64,000 bases of DNA, from contig NZ_FNAV01000011.1 of assembly GCF_900102075.1 (NCBI RefSeq), forward strand, positions 62,001-126,000, in the 5' to 3' direction. Under the pieces are notes generated by a model. The model ran no database searches and was not told the DNA's origin. It worked only from the letters and a program-made list of their open reading frames with translations. A program made the translations under genes and the position numbers. This document shows, in pieces, positions 29,699-39,319 of the stretch. The number at the start of each line of letters is the position of its first letter. The stretch's first letter is position 1. Source of the DNA: Salipiger thiooxidans (GTDB lineage: Bacteria > Pseudomonadota > Alphaproteobacteria > Rhodobacterales > Rhodobacteraceae).

Positions 29699-30640
29699 CT
29701 AGTCTGGTCCGCGCATCGCCCGCGACAAGCGGCGGATACGTATCGCGCGGTTGAGCTCTCCGCCAAAGATGAGAACCAGGGCAGCCAGGTACATAAAATA
29801 AAGCGCCGCAATGATGCCAGCGAGGCCTCCGTAGTAGCTGGCGTAGGCGGCAAAGTGTCCGAGGTAGAACGAGAAGGCGGCGGTCAGCGCGATCCACGAG
29901 ACGACCGTGAAGAGGACCCCGGGATAGGTCGAGGAAAAGCGCGTGCGGCGCGCCGGCAGGAGGACATGGGCCAGAAACAGGGATGCGATGAGGATGAGCG
30001 CGGCCGCCGGATAGCGCACGAGGCTGACCGTCACGGAGGCCGGATCGAAGTCGGGGAACAGGATGTGCAGCCACGAGCCGGCCCGCGGGGCGAGGACAAG
30101 CAGATAGCCTACCAGCACCAGGACCAGGCTGGCGATCACGACCATCAGGGCCATCAAGGGGTAGAGGACGTACCACGGGCGGGTCTCGCGAATTCCGTAG
30201 GCGCGATTGAGGCCCACGCGGATGCCATCGACACCGCCAAGCGCGAACCAGATGGTCAGGAGAACACCCAGTGACAGGACGCCACCGCGCTGGACGGTCA
30301 TCACCTGGCGGACTTCCGAAACGATCGGCTCGATCAGCGCCTCCGGCACGATGGCGATGAGGAACGAGATCAGATCTTCCGCCATGCCGTCAGTCCCGAT
30401 GAAGGCTGTCAGCGAGGACGTGAAGATCAGGAAGGGAAAGATGGCCATGATCACGCGGAAGGCCACGTTCCCGGCCAGCCCGAAGGCATCATCGCTCCAC
30501 AGCCGCAGCCCGCCCTCGCGGCAGACCGCCCATACAGCGCGCCAACCGGTGCCACGTAGCAGTGCTTCCGGGTTGTCGGTGACGATGCCATGAGTGATGA
30601 CGGCATCACGACCTGCTTCGGTCGGCTTACGTTCAGCCAT
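29699..30640 (-). CDS. YihY/BrkB-family inner-membrane protein
   Basis: A 313-aa membrane protein with about six hydrophobic segments. Landmarks are LWSDDAFGLAGNVAFRVIMAIFPFL, FALGGVDGIRVGLNRAYGI, FSSTYPGVLFTVVSWIALTAAFSFYLGHFAAYASYYGG and LYFMYLAALVLIFGGELNRAI, all typical of the YihY/BrkB family. The family's biochemical function is not established. ATG 30640 was chosen because GGAGGG lies seven bases upstream; the frame is open further to 30706. Confidence 0.85.
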   Translation of the reverse strand: MAERKPTEAGRDAVITHGIVTDNPEALLRGTGWRAVWAVCREGGLRLWSDDAFGLAGNVAFRVIMAIFPFLIFTSSLTAFIGTDGMAEDLISFLIAIVPEALIEPIVSEVRQVMTVQRGGVLSLGVLLTIWFALGGVDGIRVGLNRAYGIRETRPWYVLYPLMALMVVIASLVLVLVGYLLVLAPRAGSWLHILFPDFDPASVTVSLVRYPAAALILIASLFLAHVLLPARRTRFSSTYPGVLFTVVSWIALTAAFSFYLGHFAAYASYYGGLAGIIAALYFMYLAALVLIFGGELNRAIRIRRLSRAMRGPD

Positions 30641-30763
30641 TCGCCCTCCGTCACTTTGAGCTGATGTCTTAACTAGGTCGCTCATGTAGGCCGGACCACC
30701 AACCATCCTGTCCTAAAGCGCAGGGGGGCCAAGAGCGCCTGTGGCCATGGTACGGATCTGGAC

Positions 30764-31000
30764 GGCTCTGTTGCACAAATCGCGTGAGCGATTCATCTTG
30801 TGAACCCAGTGTGGTAGCTGGGTTCCATGAGCCAACCTACACCCCCCGGCCTACAAGACCAGGAACTGGCCAGCCGACAATGAAGCGCTCAAGCGCCTTG
30901 GCTCTCTGACGATCCGTTGACCGTCAGTGCATTGCGCAGCAATGTCACGAGAGGTTGGTTTGACCCCGAGATGATTTGGGATCTCCAGGCATCCTTCAAT
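30764..31000 (+). mobile_element. decayed IS5-family element end and transposase start
   Basis: GGCTCTGTTGCACAAAT at 30764 matches a terminal inverted repeat of IS5-family elements. Shortly after, a transposase start can be read as MSQPTPP, then a 1-base shift, then AYKTRNWPADNEALKRLGSL, then an inserted stretch of about 45 bp, then WFDPEMIW. The rest of the transposase is absent. The sequence on to about 31240 contains no gene I recognise. Confidence 0.7.
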
Positions 31001-31239
31001 CGGGAAGGAGCTTGGCCGATGGTCATCGTCTCGCAATCACAGGTTGGTCGCGAGGGGCTGAGCCGCGCGTTGCACTCCGTCGATCAGTATGACGACAGTT
31101 TTTGATGATTGAAAAAAGACCGATCTCCTGTCAGCGAAGCATGGAGAAATTCGATGGCAAGTGACGTCTACGAACTTATCAGAAGCAGTTATTCGGGACC
31201 CTTTGGTAATCTTCCTCTTTCGAAGTTTCTCATGTTGCG

Positions 31240-31565
31240 AGGTGAGCGGATGAAGGGTGGGGCATTCCCGCGGAATATCAGCAAGGGTGTCCTATGCGGT
31301 GAGCCCGGTCATTGCACTGTTCTTCAACTGCGAGATCCTACCAGCGTGGGAGGTGAATGACGTGCGTGGCTGCCGTCAGCGTTAGGCCGGTGCCGGCTGC
31401 CTTCGGGCCAAGAATGAGCATGTCAAAGCCGGCATCGGACTTGAGATGCTTCTGGAAGCGATTGACGATCTCCTGCCTCCTCGGAATCGGCGTGTCACCG
31501 TTGATGACGTCGATACGTTCGAGACCAAACATATGGCGAACTATCTCCGCAAATCGGAACTGCAT
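31240..31565 (-). pseudogene. SNF2-family helicase C-terminal relic
   Basis: A fragment of the second RecA domain of an SNF2/Rad54-like helicase: INGDTPIPRRQEIVNRFQ, MLILGPKAAGTGLTLTAATHVIHL, then PRW followed by a TAG where Trp is expected, then AVEEQCNDRAHRIG (motif VI). Both ends are missing. Helicases of this type occur in DISARM and related bacterial defence islands, so this may be the remains of a defence gene. It is truncated upstream by the primase fragment on the opposite strand. Confidence 0.75.
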
Positions 31566-31582
31566 CTCCCGGTGCCCTGCCC

Positions 31583-32086
31583 GATACCCTGCGCTTTCAC
31601 CCCGAGTGCTGGCACGGCCCGACCGCCCGCCGCTACCCGGCGATGATCGCCCGCGTTAACGGCTGCGACCGCTTTGCAGTGCATCGCACCTACCTGCGCC
31701 CGGACGGCACCGGCAAGGCCGCCGTCCCTGAAGGCACCGCGAAGCTAGCGCTAGGCAAGACGCAGGGCGGCGCAGTCTGCGTCTCAGAGGCGCGAGGCCC
31801 GCTTGTGGTGGCCGAGGGCATCGAGACCGCGCTCAGCCTCGCCTGTGGCCTGCTGCGCGCCCCTGCGACGGTCTGGGCCGGGCTTTCGACCTCTGGCGTT
31901 CGCGGCCTGCGCCTGCCGGATCTGCCGGGACGCCTGACCATCGCCCCGGACGGCGACGACGCAGGCCGGGCCGCTGCCACTGCGCTGGCCGAACGGGCGC
32001 ACGCGCATGGCTGGGCCGTGTCCCTGCTGCCTGCACCGGATGGCAGAGACTGGAACGACATTATCATGAAAGGGGAGCGAGCATGA
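31583..32086 (+). pseudogene. 5'-truncated Toprim/DUF7146-type primase-like protein
   Basis: The C-terminal part of a plasmid/phage primase-like protein. RFHPECWHGPTARRYPAM continues from a cut at about 31583, then LVVAEGIETALSLACGL (Toprim Glu motif), TVWAGLSTSGVRGL and TIAPDGDDAGRAAATALAERA (Toprim DxD-like motif), and DGRDWNDII. The N-terminal zinc-binding and primase part is gone. The 3' end overlaps the start of the DUF3987 gene (ATGA), an arrangement typical of integrated plasmid or phage replication modules. Confidence 0.75.
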
Positions 32087-33204
32087 ACGCGCCCGAACTG
32101 ATCCCGTTCAAGGCCGAGGAGCCACAACCGCTGCTGCGCGAAATCCCGCAAGGCGAACCGTATCCCGTGGAGGCGCTGGGGCCGCTCAGGGACGCCGTGC
32201 AGGCGGTGCAGGGGCAAACCCTCGCCCCTGTCGCGATACCAGCCGCATCGGCCCTGTCCGTAGCATCTCTGGCGGTACAGGGCTTCTGCGATGTGGAGAC
32301 GCTGGGCGGAACTCGCCCCTTGTCGCTCTACGCCATGACCATCGCCAAATCTGGCGAGCGCAAATCGTCCGGCGATGCGCCGCTGATGGCGGCACTTCGC
32401 ACCTTCGAGAAAGAGCAGGCCAGGGAACTCCGCGACGACATGAGCTCATGGGAAAACGCTCATGCTCTCTGGAAGGGCGAGCGCGACCGTATCCTTATCC
32501 TTGCTGAAGCTCGCAAGGGCAAAGGCGAGAAGCGCTCCGCAGCCGAGGCCGATCTGCACGCTCTGGGTAAGGAACCCGCCGCGCCGCCGTCGCCCGACCG
32601 CACCGTGACGGAACCGACATATGAAGGGCTGACCCGGAAATATGCCGAGGGGATGCCCACGCTTGGCATTTTCTCGGATGAAGGGGGGCAGTTCCTGGGC
32701 GGCTTCGCGATGAGCAGCGATAACCGCCAAAAGACGCTGGCCGCGCTCAATGACCTCTGGCAGGGCAACCCGATCCGACGCACCCGCGCCGGGGAAGGCT
32801 CATTTACGCTCTACGGGCGGCGGCCGGCCATGCATCTCATGGTGCAGCCCGGCGTTGCCCGCGACTTCATGGCCGATAGCAAGGCGGCGGATACAGGCTT
32901 CCTGCCACGCTTCCTGATGTGCGAGCCGCCCAGCACCATCGGCACCCGCCTGCAATCCCGCGTTCGGCCCGACGAAAGCGCCCTCGCCGCATTCTCGGAT
33001 CGCCTCGCCCGCATTCTGGCAACGCCCCTGCCGATGGACCCCGAGACCCGCGAGCTTGAACCGCGCACCCTGCCGCTGTCGAGCAAAGCCCGCGAGATGA
33101 TAATCGCCTACTCGGACCACGTAGAGGGGCAGCAAGCACCCGGCGGCGACTTCTACAACATCACGGGCTATGCTGCTGATCGACACGTAAATCATCACGC
33201 ATAG
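32083..33204 (+). pseudogene. DUF3987 (YfjI-like) protein, 3'-truncated
   Basis: A 373-residue N-terminal part of a DUF3987 protein, a family of large mobile-element-encoded proteins associated with primases. It begins with FPVEALGPL-like sequence (YPVEALGPLRDAV) and contains SLYAMTIAKSGERKSSGD, EPTYEGLTRKYAEGMPTLGIFSDEGGQ, KTLAALNDLWQG and MVQPGVARDFMA. Family members usually run to about 450-520 residues and continue past TGYAADRH. Here the frame ends shortly after with VNHHA, so the C-terminus has been replaced. It may be a recently broken gene. Confidence 0.75.
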
Positions 33205-33491
33205 GCAGAGCTACCCGACACACGTGGGCGTAGAAACCCATCAGGGCTTTTCAAGACAGATGACACGCGCTTTGAGTGGGCTGACGCTTGCTACGACGAA
33301 GGCTGGGATAGCAAAGGCGCGAAGCGCGGAGACATCAACTATCGCAGCGCTTCGCGCCTTTGCGTTAAGCGCACTTCTCCGGCCTTTGGGACCCGGCGAA
33401 AGTACCAGCTTTCAAACACCCCAGAAATTTGATCGTCAGCAAAGTTCTGATAGGGTTGCCCTCGGGTCTTAGGTCTCAGGAGAGTAAGCTA
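33205..33491 (+). other. short gap with a possible gene tail
   Basis: No complete gene is visible. One plus-strand frame from about 33237 to 33431 reads SGLFKTDDTRFEWADACYDEGWDS...YQLSNTPEI and looks like the C-terminus of an otherwise missing protein. It contains an inverted repeat, AAAGGCGCGAAGCGC / GCGCTTCGCGCCTTT, around 33318-33362. I cannot name the source. Confidence 0.3.
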
Positions 33492-33659
33492 ATGCAGAAG
33501 CCGACACAATCTGATGACCAACCAGTCGGCCGGCCAAGCAACCTGGTGGAGCGCATTGCGTCAGTGCAGCTACGTGCGCGAGCGATATCAACTGAGGCGA
33601 CACTGAGCGAGGCGGAGTTGAAAGCTTTCATGGATGAACAGTGGGCTGAAAGCAGCTAG
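33492..33659 (+). CDS. small hypothetical protein (55 aa)
   Basis: A 55-aa soluble, charged protein (RPSNLVERIASVQLRARAIS, LSEAELKAFMDEQWAES) with an AGGAGAGTAA Shine-Dalgarno before the ATG. Its size and the amphipathic helices recall small antitoxin-like or regulatory proteins, but there is no recognised domain and no partner next to it. I see nothing recognisable from 33660 to 34111. Confidence 0.4.
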   Translation: MQKPTQSDDQPVGRPSNLVERIASVQLRARAISTEATLSEAELKAFMDEQWAESS

Positions 33660-34111
33660 GGGACTTCACTCGGCATACTCCAGCTTGAGAATGTTGGTAC
33701 AAGCTGCGTTTCGCTCTGTTCGGTGACTTAACCCAAGTTCAAATTGACACAGGTAGCCGACGTTGTGCGGCGGGAGCGGTTGTTGTGAGATTCCACAAAG
33801 TTTCGGTCAGATACCGTCAATTCAAGAATCAAGCGCCGGAGGACCGGCTCCAGTTCCCTGAGCCACGCACGAGCCTGGCATCGCCACGACGGGCGGGAAG
33901 CCGACCTTCGCTACAAGCGTTCGATAACAAGCTCGTTGAGGCGAGAGCGGTCATTCAACGCTTTGCGCTCTCAGGCTTCTGTTGCGCCCGTGAACGACGG
34001 GTACCGGGCAACCGGACAGCTGCGGCCGTCGGCACAATGCTCAAAGCATGGCTCTTCGGCACTCCGCAGGATGAGCATCTTCTTCAATGTCACCGCCATC
34101 GGTGTTGTCGA

Positions 34112-35662
34112 TCAGAATCCCTGTCGCTTCAACTCCGCCGCGATCCGGCGTCGCGCCTCCTGGTTGCGGATTGGGAAGGCCGCAAAGTACTGGGAGGCCG
34201 AGGCATCCGGTTTGCGCCGACGAGCGTCCTGCCGCCAGCGGTTGGCCTGTTGGTGGCGACCGTCCAGCCCGTTCGCCACCGCCGCCACCATCGAGATGAG
34301 GTAATGCGCCCCGGGCGTGGAGGCGGCGCGGTCGCCCAGCCGGGCAGCCGCCCGCATATCGCCGACCTGGATCAACGCCTGCGCACGTACGCCGTGGATT
34401 CCGTATAGCAGCGGATCCAGCGGGCTGAGCAGGAGGGCGTCATCGAGCCCGAGGTGGACGGTGTTGATGTCGCCGGTCATGAGCGCCGTGAAGGCACTGG
34501 CGTAATAGCCCTGCGCGTAGTTGGGATTGAGTTCGATCGCCCGGTCGAACCACCCCTTGGCGATCTCGGGTTGATCGGACAGCCAGAAGGATCGTCCCAT
34601 CGTGTAGTGGGTAAACGGATCCATCGGATCCAGTTCCATGCCCCGCTCGGCATGGCGCCTTGCGGCCGTCGCGGCCTCTTGGCCATCGGGCCCGAGATTC
34701 AGAAATGCGTCGATGAAGCGCGTGAACGACAGCCCGGCATGGGCCCGTGCAAATCGTGGGTCAAGCTCGACTGCGCGCTCGAAATGCCTCTTGGCGATCT
34801 GATTGGCGTCGGGCGTGAAGCGGTAAAGTTGGGTCAGCCCGAGGTGAAAGGTCTTCCAGGCATCCAGACGGTCTGACCCGGTTTGCGACGCCAGGCGCAC
34901 CTCGTTCTGCGGCACGTGCATGTCGAGCGCGGTCACAACCTGGGCGACGACCCGCTGGCGCAAATCCTCGATCCCGTCCATCGGCGCGGTCAGCCGGTCG
35001 GCCCAGATCACCTCTCCGCGGCTGGCATCGGCCAGCTCGATGACCACGGCGACCGTGCCCGCCAGGCTTTCGATCAGACCCGTCATGACATAGCCGGCGC
35101 CCAAGGCCGTTCCGACCAGATCCAGATCGCCCCGGCCTTCACGGAACCGAAACGACGATCCGCGCGCGATCACCGCCAACCAGCGCAGGCGCGACAGCCC
35201 TTGTATGATCTCATGCGGGATCGCCTCCGCCAGAATCGTGACCTCCGGCGACGCGCCGAGGGGGCGGAAGGGCAGCACCGCAACCGAGGGACGGGACATG
35301 TCGGCGCCGCTCTCACATGGCAAAGGCACGTCATGGACGGGCTGGGCCGGGCTGCTTTCCGTGACTTCGGCCACGAACCGGAACCCCTTGCCGTGGATCG
35401 TGCGGATGACGGCCTGCGCGCCGCCATCATCGCCGAGCGCCTGTCGCGCCGACCGGATTCGGCTGGCGATGCTTGCGTCTGACGCGACGCGACCGGGCCA
35501 GACATGTCTGGCAATCTCGTCCTTGCCGACCATCCGGTCGCGATTTCGGATCAAGAGAATGATGAGCGACAGCACCTGAGGCTCGGCATGCACAATGTCA
35601 CCCTTGTGGGTGAGTTCGAACAGGTCCGGGTCGAGCCGGTGATCATCGAAAAGCCAAGCCAT
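34112..35662 (-). CDS. CadC-like winged-helix regulator with TPR domain
   Basis: A 516-aa transcriptional regulator. Residues 1-105 form an OmpR/CadC-type winged helix (FELTHKGDIVHAEPQVLSLII, RDRMVGKDEIARHVWPG, VIRTIHGKGFRFVAEV). A middle domain follows (PSVAVLPFRPLG, GRGDLDLVGTALGAGYVMTGLI), the same as in adenylate-cyclase-like TPR regulators. The C-terminal half holds several TPRs (AKRHFERAVELDPRFARAHAGL, GWFDRAIELNPNYAQGYYAS). No membrane segment is visible, so it acts in the cytoplasm. It is divergent from the cysteine-synthase-like operon, which it probably controls. Confidence 0.85.
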   Translation of the reverse strand: MAWLFDDHRLDPDLFELTHKGDIVHAEPQVLSLIILLIRNRDRMVGKDEIARHVWPGRVASDASIASRIRSARQALGDDGGAQAVIRTIHGKGFRFVAEVTESSPAQPVHDVPLPCESGADMSRPSVAVLPFRPLGASPEVTILAEAIPHEIIQGLSRLRWLAVIARGSSFRFREGRGDLDLVGTALGAGYVMTGLIESLAGTVAVVIELADASRGEVIWADRLTAPMDGIEDLRQRVVAQVVTALDMHVPQNEVRLASQTGSDRLDAWKTFHLGLTQLYRFTPDANQIAKRHFERAVELDPRFARAHAGLSFTRFIDAFLNLGPDGQEAATAARRHAERGMELDPMDPFTHYTMGRSFWLSDQPEIAKGWFDRAIELNPNYAQGYYASAFTALMTGDINTVHLGLDDALLLSPLDPLLYGIHGVRAQALIQVGDMRAAARLGDRAASTPGAHYLISMVAAVANGLDGRHQQANRWRQDARRRKPDASASQYFAAFPIRNQEARRRIAAELKRQGF

Positions 35663-35787
35663 GGCACAGCATAACCCAGTTTCCGCGTTTCTTCATGAAA
35701 TCTTCAGATCGGCATCAAGCGCTTCAGGATGAAACAGGTCCAAGATGGAGAAATTGGAATCGAATGACCGAACAAAGGGAGGTTGCC

Positions 35788-36873
35788 ATGACCGCCAAGA
35801 ACATCCGCACAACGCAAGGGAGAGGACGCCTGTTTGGGTCCGTGCTCGACACTGTCGGGGATACCCCCGTGATCCGCATCAACAATCTCGCGCCGGAGGG
35901 TGTCAAGCTCTACGTCAAGGCCGAGTTCTTCAACCCGGCGGCGTCGGTCAAGGACCGGCTGGCGCTGAACATCATCGAGGCGGCAGAGCGTGACGGCACG
36001 CTGAAACCGGGCCAGACCGTGGTCGAGGCGACCAGCGGCAATACCGGGATCGGGCTGGCCATGGTCTGCGCCCAGAAAGGCTATCCCCTGGTCGTGACGA
36101 TGGCTGACAGTTTCTCGGTCGAGCGGCGGCGGCTGATGCGGATGCTGGGCGCAAAGGTGGTGCTGACGCCGCGCGCCGAGAAAGGCACCGGCATGTACCG
36201 CAAGGCCGCCGAACTGGCTGAGAAGCACGGATGGTTCCTCGCCCGCCAGTTTGAGACCGACGCCAACGCCGACATCCACGAGGCGACCACGGCACGAGAA
36301 ATCATCAACGATTTCAAAGACGACAGGCTGGATTACGTCGTAACCGGCTTTGGTACAGGTGGCACGGTCGCCGGGTTGGCCCGTGCTCTTTGCAAGGAAC
36401 GTCCCCAAACCAAGATCATCCTGAGCGAGCCGGCAAATGCCGCAATGATCGCCAGCGGTGTCGCACAAGATCGCGGCGAAGGCGGCGCGCCCGCAAGCAG
36501 TCATCCCGCCTTTGAGCCGCATCCGATCCAGGGCTGGACACCCGATTTCATCCCGCTGGTGCTGCAAGAAGTGCTGGACAATGGCGGCTATGACGAGCTG
36601 ATTCCGGTCGCCGGTGCCGACGGTGTTGCCTGGGCCAAGAAGCTCGCGGCGCAAGAAGGTATCCTGACCGGGATCTCCGGCGGCTCCAGTTTCGCCATTG
36701 CCATGCAGGTTGCGGAACGGGCGGAAAAGGGCGCGGTGATCCTCGCCATGCTGCCCGACACCGGAGAGCGCTATCTGTCGACCCCGCTCTTTGCCGACAT
36801 TCCAGAAGACATGGACGACGACGAACGCGCCCTGTCGGACTCGACGCCCGGCTACCGGATGGCGGCCGAATAG
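35788..36873 (+). CDS. cysteine-synthase-like PLP enzyme
   Basis: A 361-aa fold-type II PLP enzyme of the cysteine synthase/cystathionine beta-synthase family. The PLP Lys is in NPAASVKDRLA; the phosphate loop region is EATSGNTGIGLAM; GFGTGGTVAGLARAL and GISGGSSFAIAMQ are also typical. CysK is usually near 310 residues; this protein has an insertion around residues 230-250 and a longer acidic tail after ERYLSTPLFADIPEDMDDDE. ATG 35788 was chosen because GGGAGG lies just upstream. It heads an operon with a DUF4242 protein and a PLP-dependent decarboxylase, which suggests a specialised role rather than housekeeping cysteine synthesis. Confidence 0.82.
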   Translation: MTAKNIRTTQGRGRLFGSVLDTVGDTPVIRINNLAPEGVKLYVKAEFFNPAASVKDRLALNIIEAAERDGTLKPGQTVVEATSGNTGIGLAMVCAQKGYPLVVTMADSFSVERRRLMRMLGAKVVLTPRAEKGTGMYRKAAELAEKHGWFLARQFETDANADIHEATTAREIINDFKDDRLDYVVTGFGTGGTVAGLARALCKERPQTKIILSEPANAAMIASGVAQDRGEGGAPASSHPAFEPHPIQGWTPDFIPLVLQEVLDNGGYDELIPVAGADGVAWAKKLAAQEGILTGISGGSSFAIAMQVAERAEKGAVILAMLPDTGERYLSTPLFADIPEDMDDDERALSDSTPGYRMAAE

Positions 36874-36901
36874 ATGGTGCACCACCCCATGGAGAAGACC
36901 C

Positions 36902-37186
36902 ATGGGCCTCTACATGATACGCCGCCCCAGTGCCTGGGCCGATCAGGGCGAGCTTGAAAAGACCGCCGAAATCTCGGCCCGCATCGGCAACGAAGATATG
37001 CCGGACAAGGTGCGCTGGATCCGGTCCTACGTGATCAAGGAGCGCGACGGACGGCTCGGGACGGCATGTATCTACGAGGCGGTCGACGAGGACGCCTTGA
37101 GGGAACATGCGCGCAGCGTCGGCATGCCGGGCGATGACATCCTGTCGATCGGCGCAACCGTGGTCGTGCGGCCCGACCCTGACTGA
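36902..37186 (+). CDS. DUF4242-family small protein
   Basis: A 94-aa ferredoxin-like-fold protein of the DUF4242 family (SCO4226-like). It begins MGLYMIRRPSAWADQGELEK and contains VRWIRSYVIKERDGRLGTACIYEA and LREHARSVGMPGDDI. A Streptomyces member binds nickel, but the general role is unknown. It lies between the two PLP enzymes with short spacing, so it is probably co-transcribed and may modulate one of them. Confidence 0.78.
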   Translation: MGLYMIRRPSAWADQGELEKTAEISARIGNEDMPDKVRWIRSYVIKERDGRLGTACIYEAVDEDALREHARSVGMPGDDILSIGATVVVRPDPD

Positions 37187-37251
37187 AAGACGTCGAAACT
37201 GGACTTGCCAGGGCAGGCAGGTCCGGTTTCCAACGGAACGGAGAGCAAGCC

Positions 37252-38745
37252 ATGGCTCACGATACGAGGATCGATATGGAAGACAGCCTCGATCCGGCCG
37301 ACTGGGACGACATGCGCAGGTTGGCGCATCTCATGGTGGACGATGCCATCTCGCGCCTGCAGGGCCTGCGCGACAAACCGGTCTGGCAACCCATGTCGGA
37401 TGCGATGAAGGCAGAGTTTCATGGCCCGCCGCCGACAGATCCCGCCCCTTTGGAAGCGGTCTATGCCGATGTGAAAAACAAGCTGTACCCCCATGCCATG
37501 GGCAACATTCACCCCCGTTTTTGGGCATGGTACATGGGGGCGGGCTGCCTGACGGGCGCGCTGGCGGACTTTCTTGCCGCCATCGACGGCTCGAATCTTG
37601 GCGGGGGCGATACCGGCGCCAATCAGGTGGACCGTCAGGTCACGGACTGGCTGCGTCAGATGATGGGCTTTCCCGAGGGCGCGAGCGGCACGCTGGTCAA
37701 CGGTGGATCGATGGCAAACATCGTGGGGCTGACAGCGGCCCGAAATGCGATGGCCGGCGTGGATCTGCATGCTCAAAGTGTCGCCGATATTGGCGCGCCG
37801 CTGCGGTTCTATGCCTCGGACCAGGTACATTCCTGTCACATGAAGGCGATGAACCTTTTGGGAGTGGGTTGCACCGCGCTGACGCGAATTGCGACGGACG
37901 ACGCGTTTCGCATGGACCTTGATGCGCTGCGCGCCGCAATTCAGGCCGACCGCAGCCAAGGTGTCCGCCCCGCCTGCGTGATCGCCACGGCCGGCACGAC
38001 CAACACAGGCTCCATCGACCCACTGCCCGAGATCGCGGACCTGTGCCGCGAACAGGGTATCTGGCTGCATGTGGATGGCTGTATCGGAGCGATGTTCTCG
38101 ATCGCGGCATCGAACCGGCACCTGGTTGCGGGTATCGAAAGGGCGGACTCGCTTGCCCTGGACTTGCACAAGGGTCTCCACGCGCCCTTCGACGTCGGAT
38201 GCGCCTTGCTGCGCGACCAGAAAGTGCACCGCGCGACCTTTGCAGAGAACGCAGAGTACCTTCAGGTGGCGACCCGTGGTCTGGCAGCGGCCGAGTTCCT
38301 GCACGATTACGGCCTTGAAACGACGCGCGGCTTCCGCGCGCTCAAGGTCTGGATGATGCTGCGGCATCACGGGGTGGAGACCTTCGGGCACATCCTCGAC
38401 CGCAACATTGCGCAGGCCCTTCACCTCACGGCGCTGATTGATGCCGCACCTGAATTGGAGTTGATGGCACCGACCTCGACCACCGTCGTCTGTTTCCGCC
38501 ACGTGCCCGGCGGCTTGGACGAAGCTGAGTTACGCGCCCACAACACCGAAATCATGCTGCGTATTCAGGAAAGCGGTATCGCGGTCATTACCGATACCAC
38601 GATCCGCGGCCGACACTGCCTGCGCGTCGCAATATGTAACCACCGCACACAGGACGAAGATATTGACCTCTTGGTGCAAGAAGTGCTGTGGATCGGCGCC
38701 AAAATATCGCCGGTCGGTGCGTTGGATGATGCACGACCCAACTGA
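37252..38745 (+). CDS. PLP-dependent amino-acid decarboxylase (group II, AADC/GAD-like)
   Basis: A 497-aa decarboxylase of the aromatic-L-amino-acid/glutamate decarboxylase family. Landmarks are HPRFWAWYMGAG (active-site entrance), GTLVNGGSMANIVGLTAAR, ASDQVHSCHMKAM, VIATAGTTNTGSIDPL, WLHVDGCIGA and the PLP Lys in ADSLALDLHKGLHAPFDVGC. Length is typical. The preferred substrate cannot be read from sequence. Sitting after a cysteine-synthase-like enzyme, it may decarboxylate that enzyme's product, for example to an amine such as cysteamine or a diamine; this is inference. Confidence 0.85.
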   Translation: MAHDTRIDMEDSLDPADWDDMRRLAHLMVDDAISRLQGLRDKPVWQPMSDAMKAEFHGPPPTDPAPLEAVYADVKNKLYPHAMGNIHPRFWAWYMGAGCLTGALADFLAAIDGSNLGGGDTGANQVDRQVTDWLRQMMGFPEGASGTLVNGGSMANIVGLTAARNAMAGVDLHAQSVADIGAPLRFYASDQVHSCHMKAMNLLGVGCTALTRIATDDAFRMDLDALRAAIQADRSQGVRPACVIATAGTTNTGSIDPLPEIADLCREQGIWLHVDGCIGAMFSIAASNRHLVAGIERADSLALDLHKGLHAPFDVGCALLRDQKVHRATFAENAEYLQVATRGLAAAEFLHDYGLETTRGFRALKVWMMLRHHGVETFGHILDRNIAQALHLTALIDAAPELELMAPTSTTVVCFRHVPGGLDEAELRAHNTEIMLRIQESGIAVITDTTIRGRHCLRVAICNHRTQDEDIDLLVQEVLWIGAKISPVGALDDARPN

Positions 38746-38857
38746 ACCAGCACATCGCTTCAAACGAGTTGCTGCACCTTTGATCAAAGTCCGGTCTGGG
38801 GAAGCCGCACTGCTGCATCAAAGCATGGAATGAATGGCCGGAATGGGCCGAATTGTC

Positions 38858-39319
38858 TTAGCGGCGAGAATTGGCACGCTGGAGCAGGCGCTCAGTCTTC
38901 GCGTCGGCGCTGTTGGCTACGGCCTTGCGGATCCGCTCGGCCTGCGTCTCAGTCGGTGGATTGATGTGCGCGAGCGGCGCTCCAAGTGCCTTGGCGATAC
39001 GAGTCAATGTATCGTCGCGACCGGTACCAGTCGGCCCGGATTCGATTCGGGCAATTGCCGCCTGTGTTAAGCCGACCTTGTCTGCAAGCTCTGCCTGGGT
39101 CAGGCCTATATGGAGCCGCCACGCAGCAACGGGGTTGCGACCCTGCTTCAGATATTGCTTGACGTCGTCAGGGATATTCATTGCTTTCTCCTCGAGCTTG
39201 GCCACAGCGGTGTCAGCAAGAGAGCAAACGGCGTCCCAATCTTTGCGCCGGACGATCACCATTTCCGTACCGTCAGGCGCAAAGAAGCTCTGCGTCTCGA
39301 ACTTTAACGATTCTATCAT
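38858..39319 (-). CDS. XRE-family regulator, antitoxin-like
   Basis: A 153-aa protein. The N-terminal 60 residues (FFAPDGTEMVIVRRKDWDAVCSLAD) resemble short antitoxin-type domains. A Xre/lambda-repressor helix-turn-helix follows (VAAWRLHIGLTQAELADKVGLTQAAIARIESG, DDTLTRIAKALGAPL). Proteins with this arrangement are often antitoxins or element regulators. No toxin gene is visible next to it, and it stands upstream of the SAVED and large-operon genes, facing away, so it could be a local regulator. Confidence 0.78.
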   Translation of the reverse strand: MIESLKFETQSFFAPDGTEMVIVRRKDWDAVCSLADTAVAKLEEKAMNIPDDVKQYLKQGRNPVAAWRLHIGLTQAELADKVGLTQAAIARIESGPTGTGRDDTLTRIAKALGAPLAHINPPTETQAERIRKAVANSADAKTERLLQRANSRR

